From contig NC_073307.1 in assembly GCF_027595985.1 (NCBI RefSeq), positions 47,036,509 through 47,100,508 of the forward strand: 64,000 bases of DNA, written 5' to 3'. Positions 11,467-22,087 of the stretch are shown here, in pieces. The translations under genes were made by a program, and so were the position numbers. Within the stretch, counting starts at the first letter, position 1. The number at the start of each line of letters is the position of its first letter. The DNA is from Sorex araneus. Lineage: Eukaryota > Chordata > Mammalia > Eulipotyphla > Soricidae. The notes below the pieces were generated by a model. That model saw only the letters and a program-made list of their open reading frames with translations. It was not told where the DNA came from and made no database searches.

Positions 11467-12151
11467 CTGCCGGGAGAGCGGGCGGCGGTCACCGGCGCCC
11501 CGCGGGGGGGGGGCGGGAGGGGGGGAAGCCCCTTTGTTACCGGGGAGCGGGGCCGGGTGGGCGAGAGAGACCGACGGGCGAGAGAGCGAGAGGGGAGGGG
11601 AGAGACAGAGATAAGAGAGAGATAGAGACGGGGAGAGAGCGAGCGAGAGACAGAGACATTACGAAGAAACTCGACGCCGGCTGGGAAACGTCCCTCGCGG
11701 GGTGGGGGCGGGCGGGGGAGCAGAAAACAATAATCAATAATCCCCGGCGGGGGGGGGGTGCTGGTGCTGAAAGCTCCGTCTGGGAAAACCCGAGCCAACG
11801 CGGAAATGTGGATGTTTCCGTTTTCACGGGAGGGAGTTGCGGAAATAAAGGGTTGACCGTTTGCACAACGCCCCCCCCCCCACCACTCCACCAAACGACG
11901 GTTATTTTTAAAGTTACGACTTAAAGAGAAAAAAAAAAGAAAAAAGGAAAGGAAAGGGAAAAAAAAAAAACAAGCAGGGAAACTTTCGCCCGACCCTCGG
12001 AGGGAAGATTTCCTTTTAGGGAGACGAGCGGGGGAGGTTTCTAAGCCGGGAAGACGAGCTCCCCCTGGGCTCGCGGGCGCGGGGGGCAAGGCCCGGGGGC
12101 GCGGGGGACACCCCACCCCGGAGGAGGAGAGGAGGAGAGGAGGGGGGTTAC
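11467..12151 (-). other. CSNK1A1: CSNK1A1 intron 1
   Basis: This 685-nt intron has a gt donor at 12151-12150 and an ag acceptor at 11468-11467, read on the minus strand. It is GC-rich at the ends and has purine-rich runs (GAGA tracts at 11560-11660 and A/G runs at 11930-11980 on the plus strand). No repeat element interrupts it. Confidence 0.93.
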
Positions 12152-12274
12152 CTCGCCGTTGGTGATGTTGATCGCCAGGTAAATGTCCCCGAAGGAGCCG
12201 GACCCGATCTTCCGTACCAGTTTGTATTTGCCCCCGACAATGAACTCGGCTTTGGAGCCGCTGCTGCTCGCCAT
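12152..12274 (-). CDS. CSNK1A1: CSNK1A1 coding exon 1 (casein kinase 1 alpha, N-terminus)
   Basis: This exon encodes the first 41 residues of casein kinase 1 alpha, a Ser/Thr kinase that acts in the cytosol and nucleus. It phosphorylates beta-catenin at Ser45 in the Wnt destruction complex and also acts on p53/MDM and circadian substrates (family knowledge). The translation begins [20 protein letters not shown] and continues through the glycine-rich ATP loop GSGSFGD (residues 24-30) to AINITNGE, which matches mammalian CK1 alpha as I know it. The start ATG has A at -3 and G at +4, a strong Kozak context. After codon 41 (GAG) the minus strand reads gtaacc, a good donor, so the intron is in phase 0. 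The exon sits in a CpG island. The frame that continues past the donor is intronic and should not be read as protein. Confidence 0.97.
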
Positions 12275-12650
12275 CCTGAGCGACGAAGATGGAGGCTGGG
12301 GCCGAGCCCCGACACCTCTGCGGGCCGACGGGGGCGTCTGCGGACGGAGACGGCCGGCCCTCCCTCGGCGGTGCGCGGCCCGGGACTGGCCGAGAAGGAC
12401 CCCGAGGGCCGGCGTTCACTCAAGCTTTCCTCGGGCGAGGCCGCAGCTGGTGGTCCCGGCGGTTCCCACAGGCCGGGCCGCGGGGTTCCGGGCGGCCGCC
12501 GCTGCCCTGGCTTTTCGCGGCGACGTCGCGGCCGGAAAACGGGGGTCGCGGGGGAGAGGGGGGGCGAGGCGCGGTGAGTTTAGGGCGACGATCCCGCTGC
12601 CACCGCTGCCGCCGGCTCCCGCCCGGAGGGACCCCTGTCACTCCGCCGAC

Positions 12651-12661
12651 GCCGCCATCTT
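12651..12661 (-). promoter_or_regulatory. YY1 site
   Basis: The minus strand reads AAGATGGCGGC, the textbook YY1 element, about 380 nt upstream of the CSNK1A1 start codon. YY1 sites in this orientation commonly lie just downstream of start sites in TATA-less CpG promoters, so the site may mark the 5' UTR. Confidence 0.7.
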
Positions 12662-12875
12662 GTTACTCCGGCTCCAGCCAACACAAAATGCCCCCAGTCC
12701 CCGGGAGCCGCTTCTTCACGGCGCGGAGCACTCTGGGAAAGGGATCGCGGGCGCTCGCCCCGGAGAGTCGGCAGTGAGCGCGAGGGCGGAACCGGATCCG
12801 GGAGACTCGCGGCCCACGCTCTCGGCGTCACCCCGGCACCGCCCCGCCGCGCGTGCGTGCCGCGTCCCGGCCGGC

Positions 12876-12887
12876 CGCGCAGGCGCA
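12876..12887. promoter_or_regulatory. NRF1-like site
   Basis: CGCGCAGGCGCA is close to the palindromic NRF1 element (YGCGCAYGCGCR), with one deviation in the centre. It lies about 600 nt upstream of the CSNK1A1 ATG. Confidence 0.5.
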
Positions 12888-12954
12888 TTGGGGCCTCGCT
12901 CAGGCTCTTTACCCGGCCCCCGCCCGTCCCAATTCCCCGCCCCAGGCTGAGTTC

Positions 12955-12964
12955 CTCTTCCGGT
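12955..12964 (-). promoter_or_regulatory. ETS/GABPA-type site
   Basis: The minus strand reads ACCGGAAGAG, matching the ETS core CCGGAAG. It lies at the distal end of the CSNK1A1 promoter island. Confidence 0.5.
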
Positions 12965-13414
12965 CGCCGGTTGTTCGCGGTTGGCTCCCGGTGTGTCATC
13001 CGCGCCCCCCAGGGTCTCTCGGGGGCTGAGGGGCCGAGGTGTCGGCGCGTGAGGGACAGGAGTCCTCTTCGTGTCCTGCAGACGAGGGCAGCCTCCGTGG
13101 GACCTGGAGACCTTTGTTGTCGGGAGCGGTGCTGTTTGCTCCCCCGGACCGGACTGTTCCGACCCCCTGTCGCCTCTCGGTGGGGAGGAGGAGGAGGCCG
13201 CCCCGAGCCGGCCGACGGAGGGTCTGCCGTCGTTCAGAAGCGAGCTCCCCGGGGGTCGTCAGGGCCTGACGGGAAAGGGAGAGATGATCTCCCTGCAGTT
13301 TCCCTGCCCCCGAGAGGAAAAGCCCAGTGTCCACTGATGCTGTCGAGTAGGTCCATGCAGTCAACAACAACAACAAATAAGAAAAACTACGTGAATAGGT
13401 TCTCGGGAGAGTAC

Positions 13415-13690
13415 TGGGCTGCCGGCACATCCCTCGCCTGCTGATGAGGCTCATGACCTTGTTCAATCCCCGACAGCACTGGGGCCCCTGAGCACTGTAG
13501 GGCGAGCAGCACCGCATCCTCAACGCCCGGCCGGGAGAGAGCCGCGGGCTTGGGCACGTATTGGGAGGGGAGGACAAAAACAAAAAACAAAGGACTGCAG
13601 AGGCCAGAGAGGACAGGATAAGGCCTGTACACCACGCGACCAGGAGGGATCCCTGAAAACGGCCGGGTGTGCCCCCACCCTTCCCAAATA
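13415..13690 (+). repeat. SOR-type SINE, old and interrupted
   Basis: A head-like part (ctgccggcacatccctcgcc ... ttcaatccccgacagcactg) and an end-like part (agggatccctgaaaacggcc, gggtgtgcccccaccc) are separated by about 110 nt of other sequence at the edge of the CpG island. Confidence 0.4.
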
Positions 13691-13784
13691 AAAACTACTG
13701 AAGCAAAAGTTATGTCTGCCCCTGTAAAAATCAAATCCTGAAAAAACTCATCTATTTTGGGAGGGGAATGGCGTGTGTGGGGAG

Positions 13785-13940
13785 GGGGGGGTGTCACACT
13801 TGGCAGCGCTCCTGGCTCTACATTCAAGAATCACTCCTGGCGGTGTTCTAGGGACCATATGGGATGCCTTTCATTAGGCTAGGGTTGGTTGCATGCAAGG
13901 TAAGGACACGCCTTACCCGCTATACTACCTCTCTGGCCCC
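13785..13940 (-). repeat. SOR-type SINE
   Basis: Antisense body gtgtcacacttggcagcgct ... ctatactacctctctggccc, with a small insertion near 13870. Confidence 0.8.
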
Positions 13941-14319
13941 AAATAATCATATCTTGGTCATGTGAAGAAAAAAAAAACACCATAGGCCAGATAGTCCAAG
14001 ATTTAGCATGAAATCAAAGGTGGAAATAGCTATTACTGAATGACAATGCAAACATTTTCATTCTTTACTAGAAACTGATTAAAATGCTTTTAGTGTTTTT
14101 TTTAAATAAAATTTCATCCAAGAATTCAAATCTTGACCACGCTTTCGGTTTTCAACGTTTGATCTGAGAGGTCTGTGGATGCAGCCCTGTGGTAGAAACA
14201 GACTTCAATATGTGATTTCTTGGATCTTCACCTTGTACCAAAGGGAGAAAAACAAGATATTTGACCCGAGGAAACTGGGATTAATGGTATTGTAAAGCAA
14301 AGCTCCATGGACCATTTTT

Positions 14320-14494
14320 GTTTTTCTTTTTGCTTTTTGGGTCACACCTGGTGATGCTCAGGGGTTACTCCTGGCTCTGCACTCAGGAATTACTCCTGGC
14401 TGTGCTCAGGGGACCATATGGAATGCTGGGAATCGAACCCAGGTCTGCTACATGCAAGGCAAACGCCCTACTCACTGTGCTATTGCTCCAGCCC
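14320..14494 (-). repeat. SOR SINE, full length
   Basis: Clean antisense copy. Flanks ctccatggaccattttt (14303-14319) and ctccatggttcattttt (14495-14511) form a 17-bp duplication with two mismatches. Confidence 0.92.
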
Positions 14495-14649
14495 CTCCAT
14501 GGTTCATTTTTAAAAGCACTGGCAATTTCAAAATGAAGGAATCAAATGTCAATTGTAAACATTTAAGGAGAAAAAAAAATCTATCCCAAATAAAATAATT
14601 TTATTAAAATGGGGGGAATGTAGAAACAGCAGCTTTGAAAGTAGATTGA

Positions 14650-14805
14650 GGTCTGGACACATTGGACAGGGGTTAAGGTGCTTGTCTTGTGTGCTGTGGT
14701 CCAAGGTTGGAGTTCTGCCTGTGAAGGTTCCACGCCATCTCCCTTCGAGCACTGAGGAGAGCCTAGGTACACTCCCTCAGTAGAATGCACCCATCCCACC
14801 CAAAA
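14650..14805 (+). repeat. SOR-type SINE, diverged
   Basis: ggtctggacacattggacag ... cttgtcttgtgtgctgtggt ... cccaaaaaag. The middle is poorly conserved. Confidence 0.45.
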
Positions 14806-15395
14806 AAGAAAAAAGCTGATTAAGTAATGGGTTAATCCCTGAACAGGCCCCTGTGTAATTTAAATTTTTCTTACTATATTCTGAATGAGATTTGCAGGCA
14901 CGAGACGAAATGTCTTACATTCAAAATCAGAAGGACAGATACTCCCTCTAAGATTTAGCATGAAATTTCAAGGCATTGTCACCAAAGCTTAGGCTACCCA
15001 AATCCCAAATCAGTATTATAAGCCATTTTCCTTTGCTGACTCTGAAACCTGATTGTCCTACTTAAAAATTTCTGCTTAGATTCTGGTCTAAAGTTAAAAA
15101 AAAAGAAGGCAAGCTTAGGCTTCTTGAGTCTCCAGAGATCGTCTCCAGCAATTTTCTCCCACAGTTTTAGTTACCCAATTTGATTAGTTTAATTAGTTCC
15201 CCATAAGAGGTGGGATACAAGTTTAAAGGGATTTTTTTTTGGTGTGTGAGGATGGAAAATTCTATCATCCTAGGAGAGCATAGAGGTGTGTGAGAAGAAA
15301 AGTAGATTAGAAATTCACAACGGTTTATATAAGGACAAGCAAAAGTTTAACCAAATTTCTATAGAAATATAAATATAGGAATAGTATAACATGGT

Positions 15396-15556
15396 TTTTT
15401 GGTGTGGGGCCATACCTGGTGATGCTCAGGGGTTACTCTGGCTCTCCACTGGATCATCCTGTCAATGCTCCAGGGACAATATGGGGTGTGGGGATTGAAC
15501 CCAGGTCAACCGCATGCAAAGCAAGTACCTTGCTCACTGTACTATTGCTCTGGCCA
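15396..15556 (-). repeat. SOR-type SINE
   Basis: ggggccatacctggtgatgc ... ctgtactattgctctggcc, antisense. A 3'-end piece on the plus strand abuts it at 15571-15650. Confidence 0.8.
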
Positions 15557-15659
15557 GGGATAATTTTGTTCACTCAGTAGTGATCCCTGAGTGCAGGTCC
15601 AGGAGTAAACCCTAAGCACTACTGGGGATGGCCCAAGACAAAAGTTTAAAAAATCAAAT

Positions 15660-15800
15660 AAGAACACACACCGATGCTTGGAGAGAAAGTTAAGGTACTT
15701 GCCTTGTACTCAGTCAATACGGGTTCTATCTCAGCACTGTATACGGTCTCCTACGCACCCCCAGGAGTGACCCATGAGCACTTCCAGATGTGTCCCAAAA
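15660..15800 (+). repeat. SOR-type SINE
   Basis: gatgcttggagagaaagtta ... gagcacttccagatgtgtcc, diverged. Confidence 0.65.
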
Positions 15801-16553
15801 ATAATAAGAACACACACTCTAGGAAAGATGGCCTTAAACAACTCTTGGAAGTTCTTGTAGGTCTTAGATTCTATGTATGAGGTATCTCCTCATTTATGTC
15901 CTGCCTGCGGTGGTCACACTTTTAGAACTGATAGTCTCCAACAAAATACATGAAAAAGGTTAGGCAAGTGGTGCAGTATTTTCAAATTTGAAGATTGTTA
16001 CTTTGTCAGATTTAAGAAGGGCAAAAGTTGTGTTTTTTTAAATTAGACAATGAAGTTTTTAACTGTTAAATACGACTCAGCCTTCTCCTTATTGTATCAT
16101 TTGTGGTAACCTTTAGCCTCAACAATTGAAGAAATACATAGTTTTCATGCTGCTATTTTAAAGTTACAAATCATTTTTACTTACTGAATCAGCTGCAACT
16201 TTGGTGGAATGGAAGGAGTCTCTCAAAATGTGCGGGAATGCAACTCCTGGCGCCTGATGAAATTAATTCTCTTTATAAAAATTAAAGAATAAAAATTTTA
16301 GGACTGGGAAATGACCCAGAGGATTAGAACACATGCTTGGCACGCAGGAAGCCAAAATCTACCCCTGGTATTCCATGATCCCCATTTCCCTCACAGCCCT
16401 CCTACTGCCACAAAATTTCTTTTAGAACTTAAAGGTAATTTAGAAGTGATTTAATTCAATAATCACTTTTTTAATGTTGTAAAATTTACAGAGTGCTTTC
16501 ACATATGTCCCAGTTGGACAAAATGACTTACCTCTGGTCAACTCAGCTTTTAT

Positions 16554-16747
16554 TATTTATTTGTTTGTTTGTTTGTTTGTTTTTGCTTTTTAGGCCACAC
16601 CCAGCAATGCTCAGGGGTTACTCCTGGCTCTGCACTCAGGAATTACTCCTGGCGGTGCTTGGGGAACCATATGGGATGGCAGGGATCGAACCCAGCTTGG
16701 CCACATGCAAGGCAAACGCCCTACCTACTGTACTATTGCTCCGGCCC
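16554..16747 (-). repeat. SOR SINE with (GTTT)n tail
   Basis: Antisense copy whose A tail has become a TTTG/TTTA repeat. It is bounded by a perfect 16-bp duplication, tcaactcagcttttat, at 16538-16553 and 16748-16763. Confidence 0.95.
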
Positions 16748-16889
16748 TCAACTCAGCTTTTATGGACAAAGATAGCACCAAAACCCCAAATATATCAACA
16801 AAAAGGGAGTATAATACATATTGGGACAGCATGCTCACTGATCACTTGTATATTTATAGAGAGATCAAAATGAGTTGAAAATAAAAATA

Positions 16890-17000
16890 TTTTTTGGTTC
16901 ACATCTGGTTCACTCTGACATGCCAGGGAGTGAATCTGGTCAGCTGCCATTCAGGGAAAGCATCTTATCTACTTTAGTATATCTTTGACCTCCCTTAACA
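16890..17000 (-). repeat. SOR-type SINE, strongly diverged
   Basis: ttggttcacatctggttcac ... aaagcatcttatctacttta. The central body is lost. Confidence 0.45.
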
Positions 17001-17314
17001 CCGAGCACCCCCCCCCAAACAAAAAAACCCACAAGATTTTTAAGTCACAATCTTTACCTGTGCAAAAATAATAAGTGTTTTGAGAAAAAAAAAGGATGCA
17101 AAAAATCACAGGAAAGAAATGATGTAACAGGAGGAAAATAGGAACCTAAGGTTGGCTTGCCCATTTCTAACTTGTACAAATAGGAAAATAGAAAGCCTTA
17201 GAATATGTGAACACCCTATTGTCTACCCTATCCCTTGAGCATAGCATCAGAGAAGTGTATTAGGAGGAGACTGAAATTATGAGGACATTGGAAACAAACT
17301 GTTGGGTCAGGGGG

Positions 17315-17560
17315 ATAATCCATTTATTATAGTACCCCTTTATCTGGGGATTACATAACAAGATTCCCTATGGATATTTGAAACTGTGGCTAGTAAAAAC
17401 CTTATATATACAATATATTTTCCCATGCACACATACCTATGAAAAATTTAACTTGAAGATCAGATGTGGTAAAAGATTCATTTAAAATAGAGCAGTTGTA
17501 GCCATCTCCTAAAATTAAAGCTAAGTGAATGTGCTCCCATTGTGAATGTGTCTGTCTCTT
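17315..17560 (+). mobile_element. Tigger/MER2-type DNA transposon fossil
   Basis: Matches the end region of Tigger-like mariner elements: gtacccctttatctggggat, ccctatggatatttgaaact, ttatatatacaatatatttt, cacatacctatgaaaaattt. No transposase frame remains. Non-autonomous, predating shrews. Confidence 0.7.
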
Positions 17561-17772
17561 ATACAGTGTCTCATTGTTGTTCTCGTCTAGCCTCAGTTGA
17601 CCATAGGGAGTGAAACCGAGAATGAGGTGGTGTCACCATGGGTCTGTCTCCAGTCTTTGACAGTGACAACAGTTTCTATCTGTCACATTTTTGTCTCAAT
17701 TTCTGTCCTCCCACTCGGAATTGTTCTTGAAGTTTTGTGAAGTTGAGTTGCTGAACCCATTTCAAGAACATC

Positions 17773-18012
17773 TGGGGCTGGAGCAATAGGACAAAGTTGT
17801 AGGGCGCTTGCCTCGCATGCAGCTCACCTGGCACTCTTTTTTTTTGTGTTGTTCTTTGTTTTTTTTTTCTTTTGTTTTTTTTTTTATTTTTATTTTTTGT
17901 TTTGTCTTTCACCTGGCACTCTTATAGAGTATTCTGAGCCTATCAGGAGTGGTCCCTGAGTGCAGAGCCAGGCATAGCCCCTGAGCATTGCAGGGTATGG
18001 CCCCAAACACAA
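17773..18012 (+). repeat. SOR SINE split by a T-rich insertion
   Basis: Head at 17773-17838, remainder at 17909-18012. The two parts overlap by the 15-bp duplication tcacctggcactctt flanking the insert at 17839-17908. Confidence 0.85.
17839..17908 (-). mobile_element. Tail-only retroposon insertion
   Basis: About 70 nt composed almost entirely of T with scattered G, C and A, flanked by a perfect 15-bp duplication (17824-17838 and 17909-17923). On the minus strand it reads as an A-rich tail with no recognisable SINE or L1 body. Confidence 0.75.
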
Positions 18013-18371
18013 ACAACAACAGTGAAATTTGAGACATTTCACCAGCATTTGGGGGGAGGAGGAGAGGTTGGGTTTGGGGAGGGTACTCCCAAGAAGTGCT
18101 CAGGAAACCATTCCTGAAGATACTCTGCCAATTAGGTGAGGGCTCTCACACATAGTTCAGCGCTGCTCCAGCACAATGCGATAGAGGCCTCCAGGGCCAC
18201 AGCTGGGGGTGCTTGGGCGGGGAAGGGAGGGGGGCTCTAGGGAATGCAGCGTGTGTGGTGCCAGGTACCAAAGTCTGGTCTTTGCAGATGCAGGACATGT
18301 GCCCCCATCAAGCTATCTCCTTGACCCCTCTACCAATGTGTCTTAAGGAGTCATTGATCATAATTTTTATT

Positions 18372-18520
18372 TCGCAGAGCTTAGCAGGTAGGGTGCTTGT
18401 CTTGCACCCAGGTTTGACCCCCCAGCACCACATAAGGTGCCCTGAACCAAGAGTGGACCTTGGGCATAGAGCTAGCAATAACCGCTGAGCACCTCTGGGT
18501 GTGCCCTAGAAACAAAACAA
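18372..18520 (+). repeat. SOR-type SINE
   Basis: gcttagcaggtagggtgctt ... gagcacctctgggtgtgccc with an A-rich tail. The first nucleotides of the head are degraded. Confidence 0.75.
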
Positions 18521-18710
18521 GCAACAACAATGAAAATAAATTTACTGTTGGTCATTTCAGTCTTTGAATGTACACTTTTGATCCATTTGACTGCAGGATT
18601 CTAAAATTTACATAAACAACAATGATCTTATAATAATTTGTGTACATAAAAACGTTAGTTCTCCTTAATTAAAACTATTTTCCCCTCTCCCTCCCTTCCC
18701 TTCCTTTTGT

Positions 18711-19130
18711 TATTCTTGTCCCCATTGTGATGACCCGGGTCTCAGGCACACCCTGACGGTGCTCAGACCCTCCCACCCTTGGCAGTAGTGCTCTCTGAGG
18801 GCGCTTCTTCGTGGAACTTGCTGATGTTGTGATCATGCTCTCCAGGGCTTGCCATGAGCTCACCAGGGTGTGCATTTCCTGTCCGGGGTGCTCGCCTATC
18901 TTTTTTAATTGCACTATTTGCAGGGCATTGCACCCTTTTTAGTTGCTCGCCTATGTCTGGCCTTGGTGTGGTCAGAAATCACACGGGGCAGCAGGGATCA
19001 CCAGGCACAAACAGCAGAGCTCCCTAGGGACATGCTGGTCAGCACAGGTGGGGAAGGCACAGCCTTGTGCTTGCAGGCAGGGGCCTCAAGTCAGGGCTCT
19101 TTCTGCTTGTGGCCCTCTCCCCCCCTTTTA
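18711..19130. repeat. Old, internally repetitive repeat (CT/GTGCTC type)
   Basis: Contains repeated phrases such as ggtgctcagaccctcc, agttgctcgcctatgtctgg and ttgtgatcatgctctccagg. It resembles 28840-29230 and 45600-45850. Family not recognised. Confidence 0.4.
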
Positions 19131-19132
19131 GC

Positions 19133-19133
<1 letters not shown>

Positions 19134-19184
<51 letters not shown>
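19134..19184. repeat. (GT)n microsatellite
   Basis: About 25 GT units at the tail side of the antisense SINE that follows. Confidence 0.95.
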
Positions 19185-19187
<3 letters not shown>

Positions 19188-19328
19188 GGGGCCCTGAGTG
19201 CTCAGGGCTTACTCCCAGCTCTGCACTCAGGGATCAGTCTTGGCAGTTCTCAGGGTGCTGTATGGGATGCTGAGGAACGAAGCCTGCTCAGCAAGGCAAG
19301 CCCCCGCTCACTGTACTATCTCTCTGGA
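19185..19328 (-). repeat. SOR-type SINE
   Basis: First of three head-to-tail minus-strand copies. gccctgagtgctcagggctt ... actatctctctggact. Confidence 0.75.
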
Positions 19329-19354
19329 CTCTTGTGACAACCCCCTCTTAAAAA

Positions 19355-19512
19355 AATGGGATCACCCCAGGGTGTTCTTGGCTTACACCTAGCTCTGTAT
19401 TCAGGGATCACTCCTGGTGAGCTTGGGGAGACTCTATGGGGTACTGAGAATCAAACCTGGGTCAGCCATGTGCAAGGCAAGTACCCTACCTGTTGTATTA
19501 TTGCTCTAGCGC
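19355..19512 (-). repeat. SOR-type SINE
   Basis: Second of the trio. gctctgtattcagggatcac ... gtattattgctctagc. Confidence 0.75.
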
Positions 19513-19589
19513 TGATCCCTTCTTGTCTGATGAAGGTTTACATGACCCTGGGTATAGACATACAAATCAAGTACTTACTATTATACATT

Positions 19590-19757
19590 TATTCATTGTT
19601 TTGGGATCACACCTGGTGATGCTCAGGGGTTACTCCTGGCTCTACACTCAGGAATTACTCCTGATGATGCTTGGGGCACCCAAGGGATGCTGGGGATCAA
19701 ATTCAGTTTAGCCACACCAAAGTGAGAACCCTCCCTGCTAAATTATCTCTACAGCTA
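19590..19757 (-). repeat. SOR-type SINE
   Basis: Third of the trio. gggatcacacctggtgatgc ... ttatctctacagctacc. Confidence 0.8.
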
Positions 19758-19859
19758 CCCATAAATTTATTTTTAAATTAATTTTTAAGATTTTTTTAAC
19801 CCCTCCATAACACCCCCATAGTCAGTGAGTGGCAAATCATTGTTTAAACAGCTAGGCTC

Positions 19860-20015
19860 TGGGCTGGAGAAACAGGTCAAGGCATTTGCCTTGTACAGGG
19901 CTGATCCCAGTTTGATTCTGGCATCCCATATGGTTCCCAAGCTTCACCAGAAGTGATTCCTGAGCATAGAGCCAGGAGTAAGCCATGAATATCATCAGCT
20001 GTGGTACAAAAAACA
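19860..20015 (+). repeat. SOR-type SINE
   Basis: gggctggagaaacaggtcaa ... gcatcccatatggttcccaa ... agctgtggtac. Confidence 0.8.
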
Positions 20016-20195
20016 ACGGGAAGAATGAAAAGAAACTAGGCTCTACATCTTCTCCAGGTCCCCATGTTTAATGCTACTTGCCTTTTAAAAGTAGTAAATA
20101 TTGGTTTGAAATTTTAGAACAGTTAGATGAAAACACAATGTCCTAGAAAGAATCATCAAATGTTAACATATTTTCTGTAAAAACATTCTGTCTTG

Positions 20196-20370
20196 GAGCT
20201 GGAGAAATAGTACAATGGGTAAAGGTGCTTGCCTTGCAAGTGGCTGCCTTGGGTTTGATCCCTGGCATCCCCTATGGTCTCCCAAGCCCTGCCAGGAGTA
20301 ATTCCTGAGTACAGAGACAGGAGTAACCCCTTAGCATCCCCTGGTGTGGTTCCCCCAAAAACCAAACAAA
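20196..20370 (+). repeat. SOR-type SINE
   Basis: gagctggagaaatagtacaa ... ggtgtggttcccccaaaaac, all blocks present. Confidence 0.85.
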
Positions 20371-20479
20371 AATTCCTGTGTTTTATTCTTCATGTGTATG
20401 TGTATGGGTGTATCTAGATGTATGTCTCAGTAAAATGTGTAAATGCATATAATTAATTTTATTTCCTGATTTTTTTCTT

Positions 20480-20625
20480 TCTTGGTTTGGGGGCTACACC
20501 TGGTGGTGCTTAGGGACCAAGCCTGGTTTGGTGCTCAGGGATTGTGTGGTGTTGGGGACAAACTAGGACCTCCCCCACACAAAGCAGATGCTCCTTGTTC
20601 TCCGAGCTACCTCTCTGACCTTGAT
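20480..20625 (-). repeat. SOR-type SINE, diverged
   Basis: gggggctacacctggtggtg ... ctccgagctacctctctgac, antisense, with a duplicated middle phrase. Confidence 0.65.
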
Positions 20626-20902
20626 TTGTCACGTTTTTCAACAAGTGGTCATAGTGCTGTATTTAAAAGGAAGTCACCAATATATGAGGAAAGCAAAAAG
20701 TAAAAAATATTTTTCAGAGTTAAAGCTAAGGGCTGCCTGGGAAAAAGAAATCAACACAGTGAATTCTGGTTAACAAAGTCCCCCACATGCACAACTCTCC
20801 CTCGGCCCTCCTCATCCTCCACCCTGCAATTTCTCACATACACCGTTGGATCAGACAGGCTACCCTCAATAGAGGAAAAATGTACATTAATCTTTATTTT
20901 TG

Positions 20903-20985
20903 ATTTTTGTTTTTGGGTCACACCTAGCTATATTCAGGGTTTACTCCTGGCTCTGCACCCTGGGATCATGTGTGGTGAGTCTTGC
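20903..20985 (-). repeat. SOR SINE, 5'-truncated
   Basis: Only the 3' half is present: tttttgggtcacacctagct ... ctggctctgcaccctgggat. Confidence 0.7.
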
Positions 20986-21028
20986 TTGAAGTAAGCTCTT
21001 CTTTTGCTAATAATCTTACCTCACCATC

Positions 21029-21196
21029 TTTTTTTTTTTTGGTCACACCCGGCAATGCACAGGGGTTACCTCCTGGCTTTGCGCTCAGGAATTACTCCTG
21101 GTGGTGCTCAGGGGACCATATGGGTTAATGGGAATTGAACCCATGTAGCCGTGTGCAAGGCAAGTGCCCTACCGGCTGTGCTATCACTCCAGCCCC
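21029..21196 (-). repeat. SOR SINE, full length
   Basis: Poly(T) then ggtcacacccggcaatgcac ... gtgctatcactccagccc. Imperfect flanking repeat ctcaccatcttt / cccaccaccttt. Confidence 0.88.
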
Positions 21197-21373
21197 ACCC
21201 CACCACCTTTCTATAAATATAATTCTGTGTTTCAGGGACAGGCATGTATCTCAGTGGTAGTGCCTGCTTTGTATGTGTGAGATACTGGCTTTGATCCCTT
21301 GCACTATAGAAATAAATCATAAACAAGTAAAGAATAAATTAAGTTTTTAAAAAATCTTTTGTCATGTGCACGT

Positions 21374-21549
21374 TTTTTCTCTTTGGGTCACTCCGGGCTA
21401 TGCACAGGGATTACTCCTGGCTTATGCACTCAGGAATTACTCCTGGCAATGCTTGGGGGACCATATGGGATTATGGGATGCTGGGAATTGAACCTGGATC
21501 AGCCTCGTGCACGGCAAATGCCCTAGCCGCTGTGCTATCACTCCGACCC
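21374..21549 (-). repeat. SOR SINE, full length
   Basis: tttgggtcactccgggctat ... gctgtgctatcactccgacc. A 7-bp repeat (gggatta/gggatgc) has expanded near 21480. Confidence 0.88.
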
Positions 21550-21882
21550 TATGTGCTCTTCTTAAAGAGCCTTTGTACCTGCTGAAGTCTGGCCCCGAAG
21601 AAAATTTACTTCATTGGATTTTTGTCATTTAACATGAGAGTAATATGTAATTTAACATGTTATTTAACACAGAAGTTTACTCTTAAGCACTTTGGGTAGG
21701 AGAGAAGAAAGTAAACTGTTTCTATATTTGGGTATTTCAGTGTAATTAAATGATATTAAGAAATGTATCCTGACCTAAGTAGTTAGGAAAACTGAATTTT
21801 ACATGTCTCTATGTAACATTTTCTCTAGGCTTCGATAGTCTAATCTTTTAACAAAGGAGTCAAATTCTGACTTTCTACTTTG

Positions 21883-22060
21883 GGGCTGAAGGGATGGTAC
21901 AGGAGGTACTTGCTTTGCATGTGGTTTTTGGTGGTCACGACCTGATTCAAATCCTGGCACATGTGGTCCCCTGAGCACAGCCAGGGGTCACTCCTGAGCA
22001 CAGAGCTGAGAATAGCCCCTGAGCTCTGCTGGGTGTAGCCCCCCGATAAAACAGAAAACT
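21883..22060 (+). repeat. SOR-type SINE
   Basis: ggggctgaagggatggtaca ... gctgggtgtagccccc, with 15 extra nt (tttttggtggtcacg) in the head. Confidence 0.75.
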
Positions 22061-22087
22061 TAGCTTCTTGTTTTAAAAATATTGTTG

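Larger units (their letters stand above)
10840..13340. promoter_or_regulatory. CSNK1A1: CpG island and promoter/5' UTR region of CSNK1A1
   Basis: CpG density rises sharply at about 10.84 kb and falls at about 13.34 kb; the densest part is 10.9-13.0 kb. It covers exons 1 and 2, intron 1, the 5' UTR upstream of 12274 (minus strand) and the presumed core promoter. I see GC boxes (for example ccccgccc near 12936) and no convincing TATA box, so start sites are probably dispersed. YY1, NRF1 and ETS sites are listed separately. Divergent transcription to the right is likely for such an island, but I see no strong plus-strand splice donor in 12.8-13.4 kb. Confidence 0.9.

Noticed and set aside
10875..11924. 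349-codon plus-strand open frame across the CSNK1A1 island
   Set aside because: It overlaps CSNK1A1 exon 2 on the opposite strand, is composed of G/A/R/P-rich low-complexity residues, and stays open only because GC-rich DNA has few stop codons.
11454..12419. 321-codon minus-strand open frame
   Set aside because: It crosses CSNK1A1 exon 1 in the wrong frame and intron 1. It has proline/serine-rich noise and no domain.
12183..12950. 255-codon plus-strand open frame upstream of CSNK1A1
   Set aside because: Antisense to exon 1 and the 5' UTR in GC-rich DNA, with no recognisable homology or splice context.
14318..14536. Recurring peptide of the type GSHxAMLRGYSWLCTQELLL across many frames
   Set aside because: This is the translation of antisense SOR SINE copies, not a protein family. 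It appears wherever the SINE lacks stop codons.
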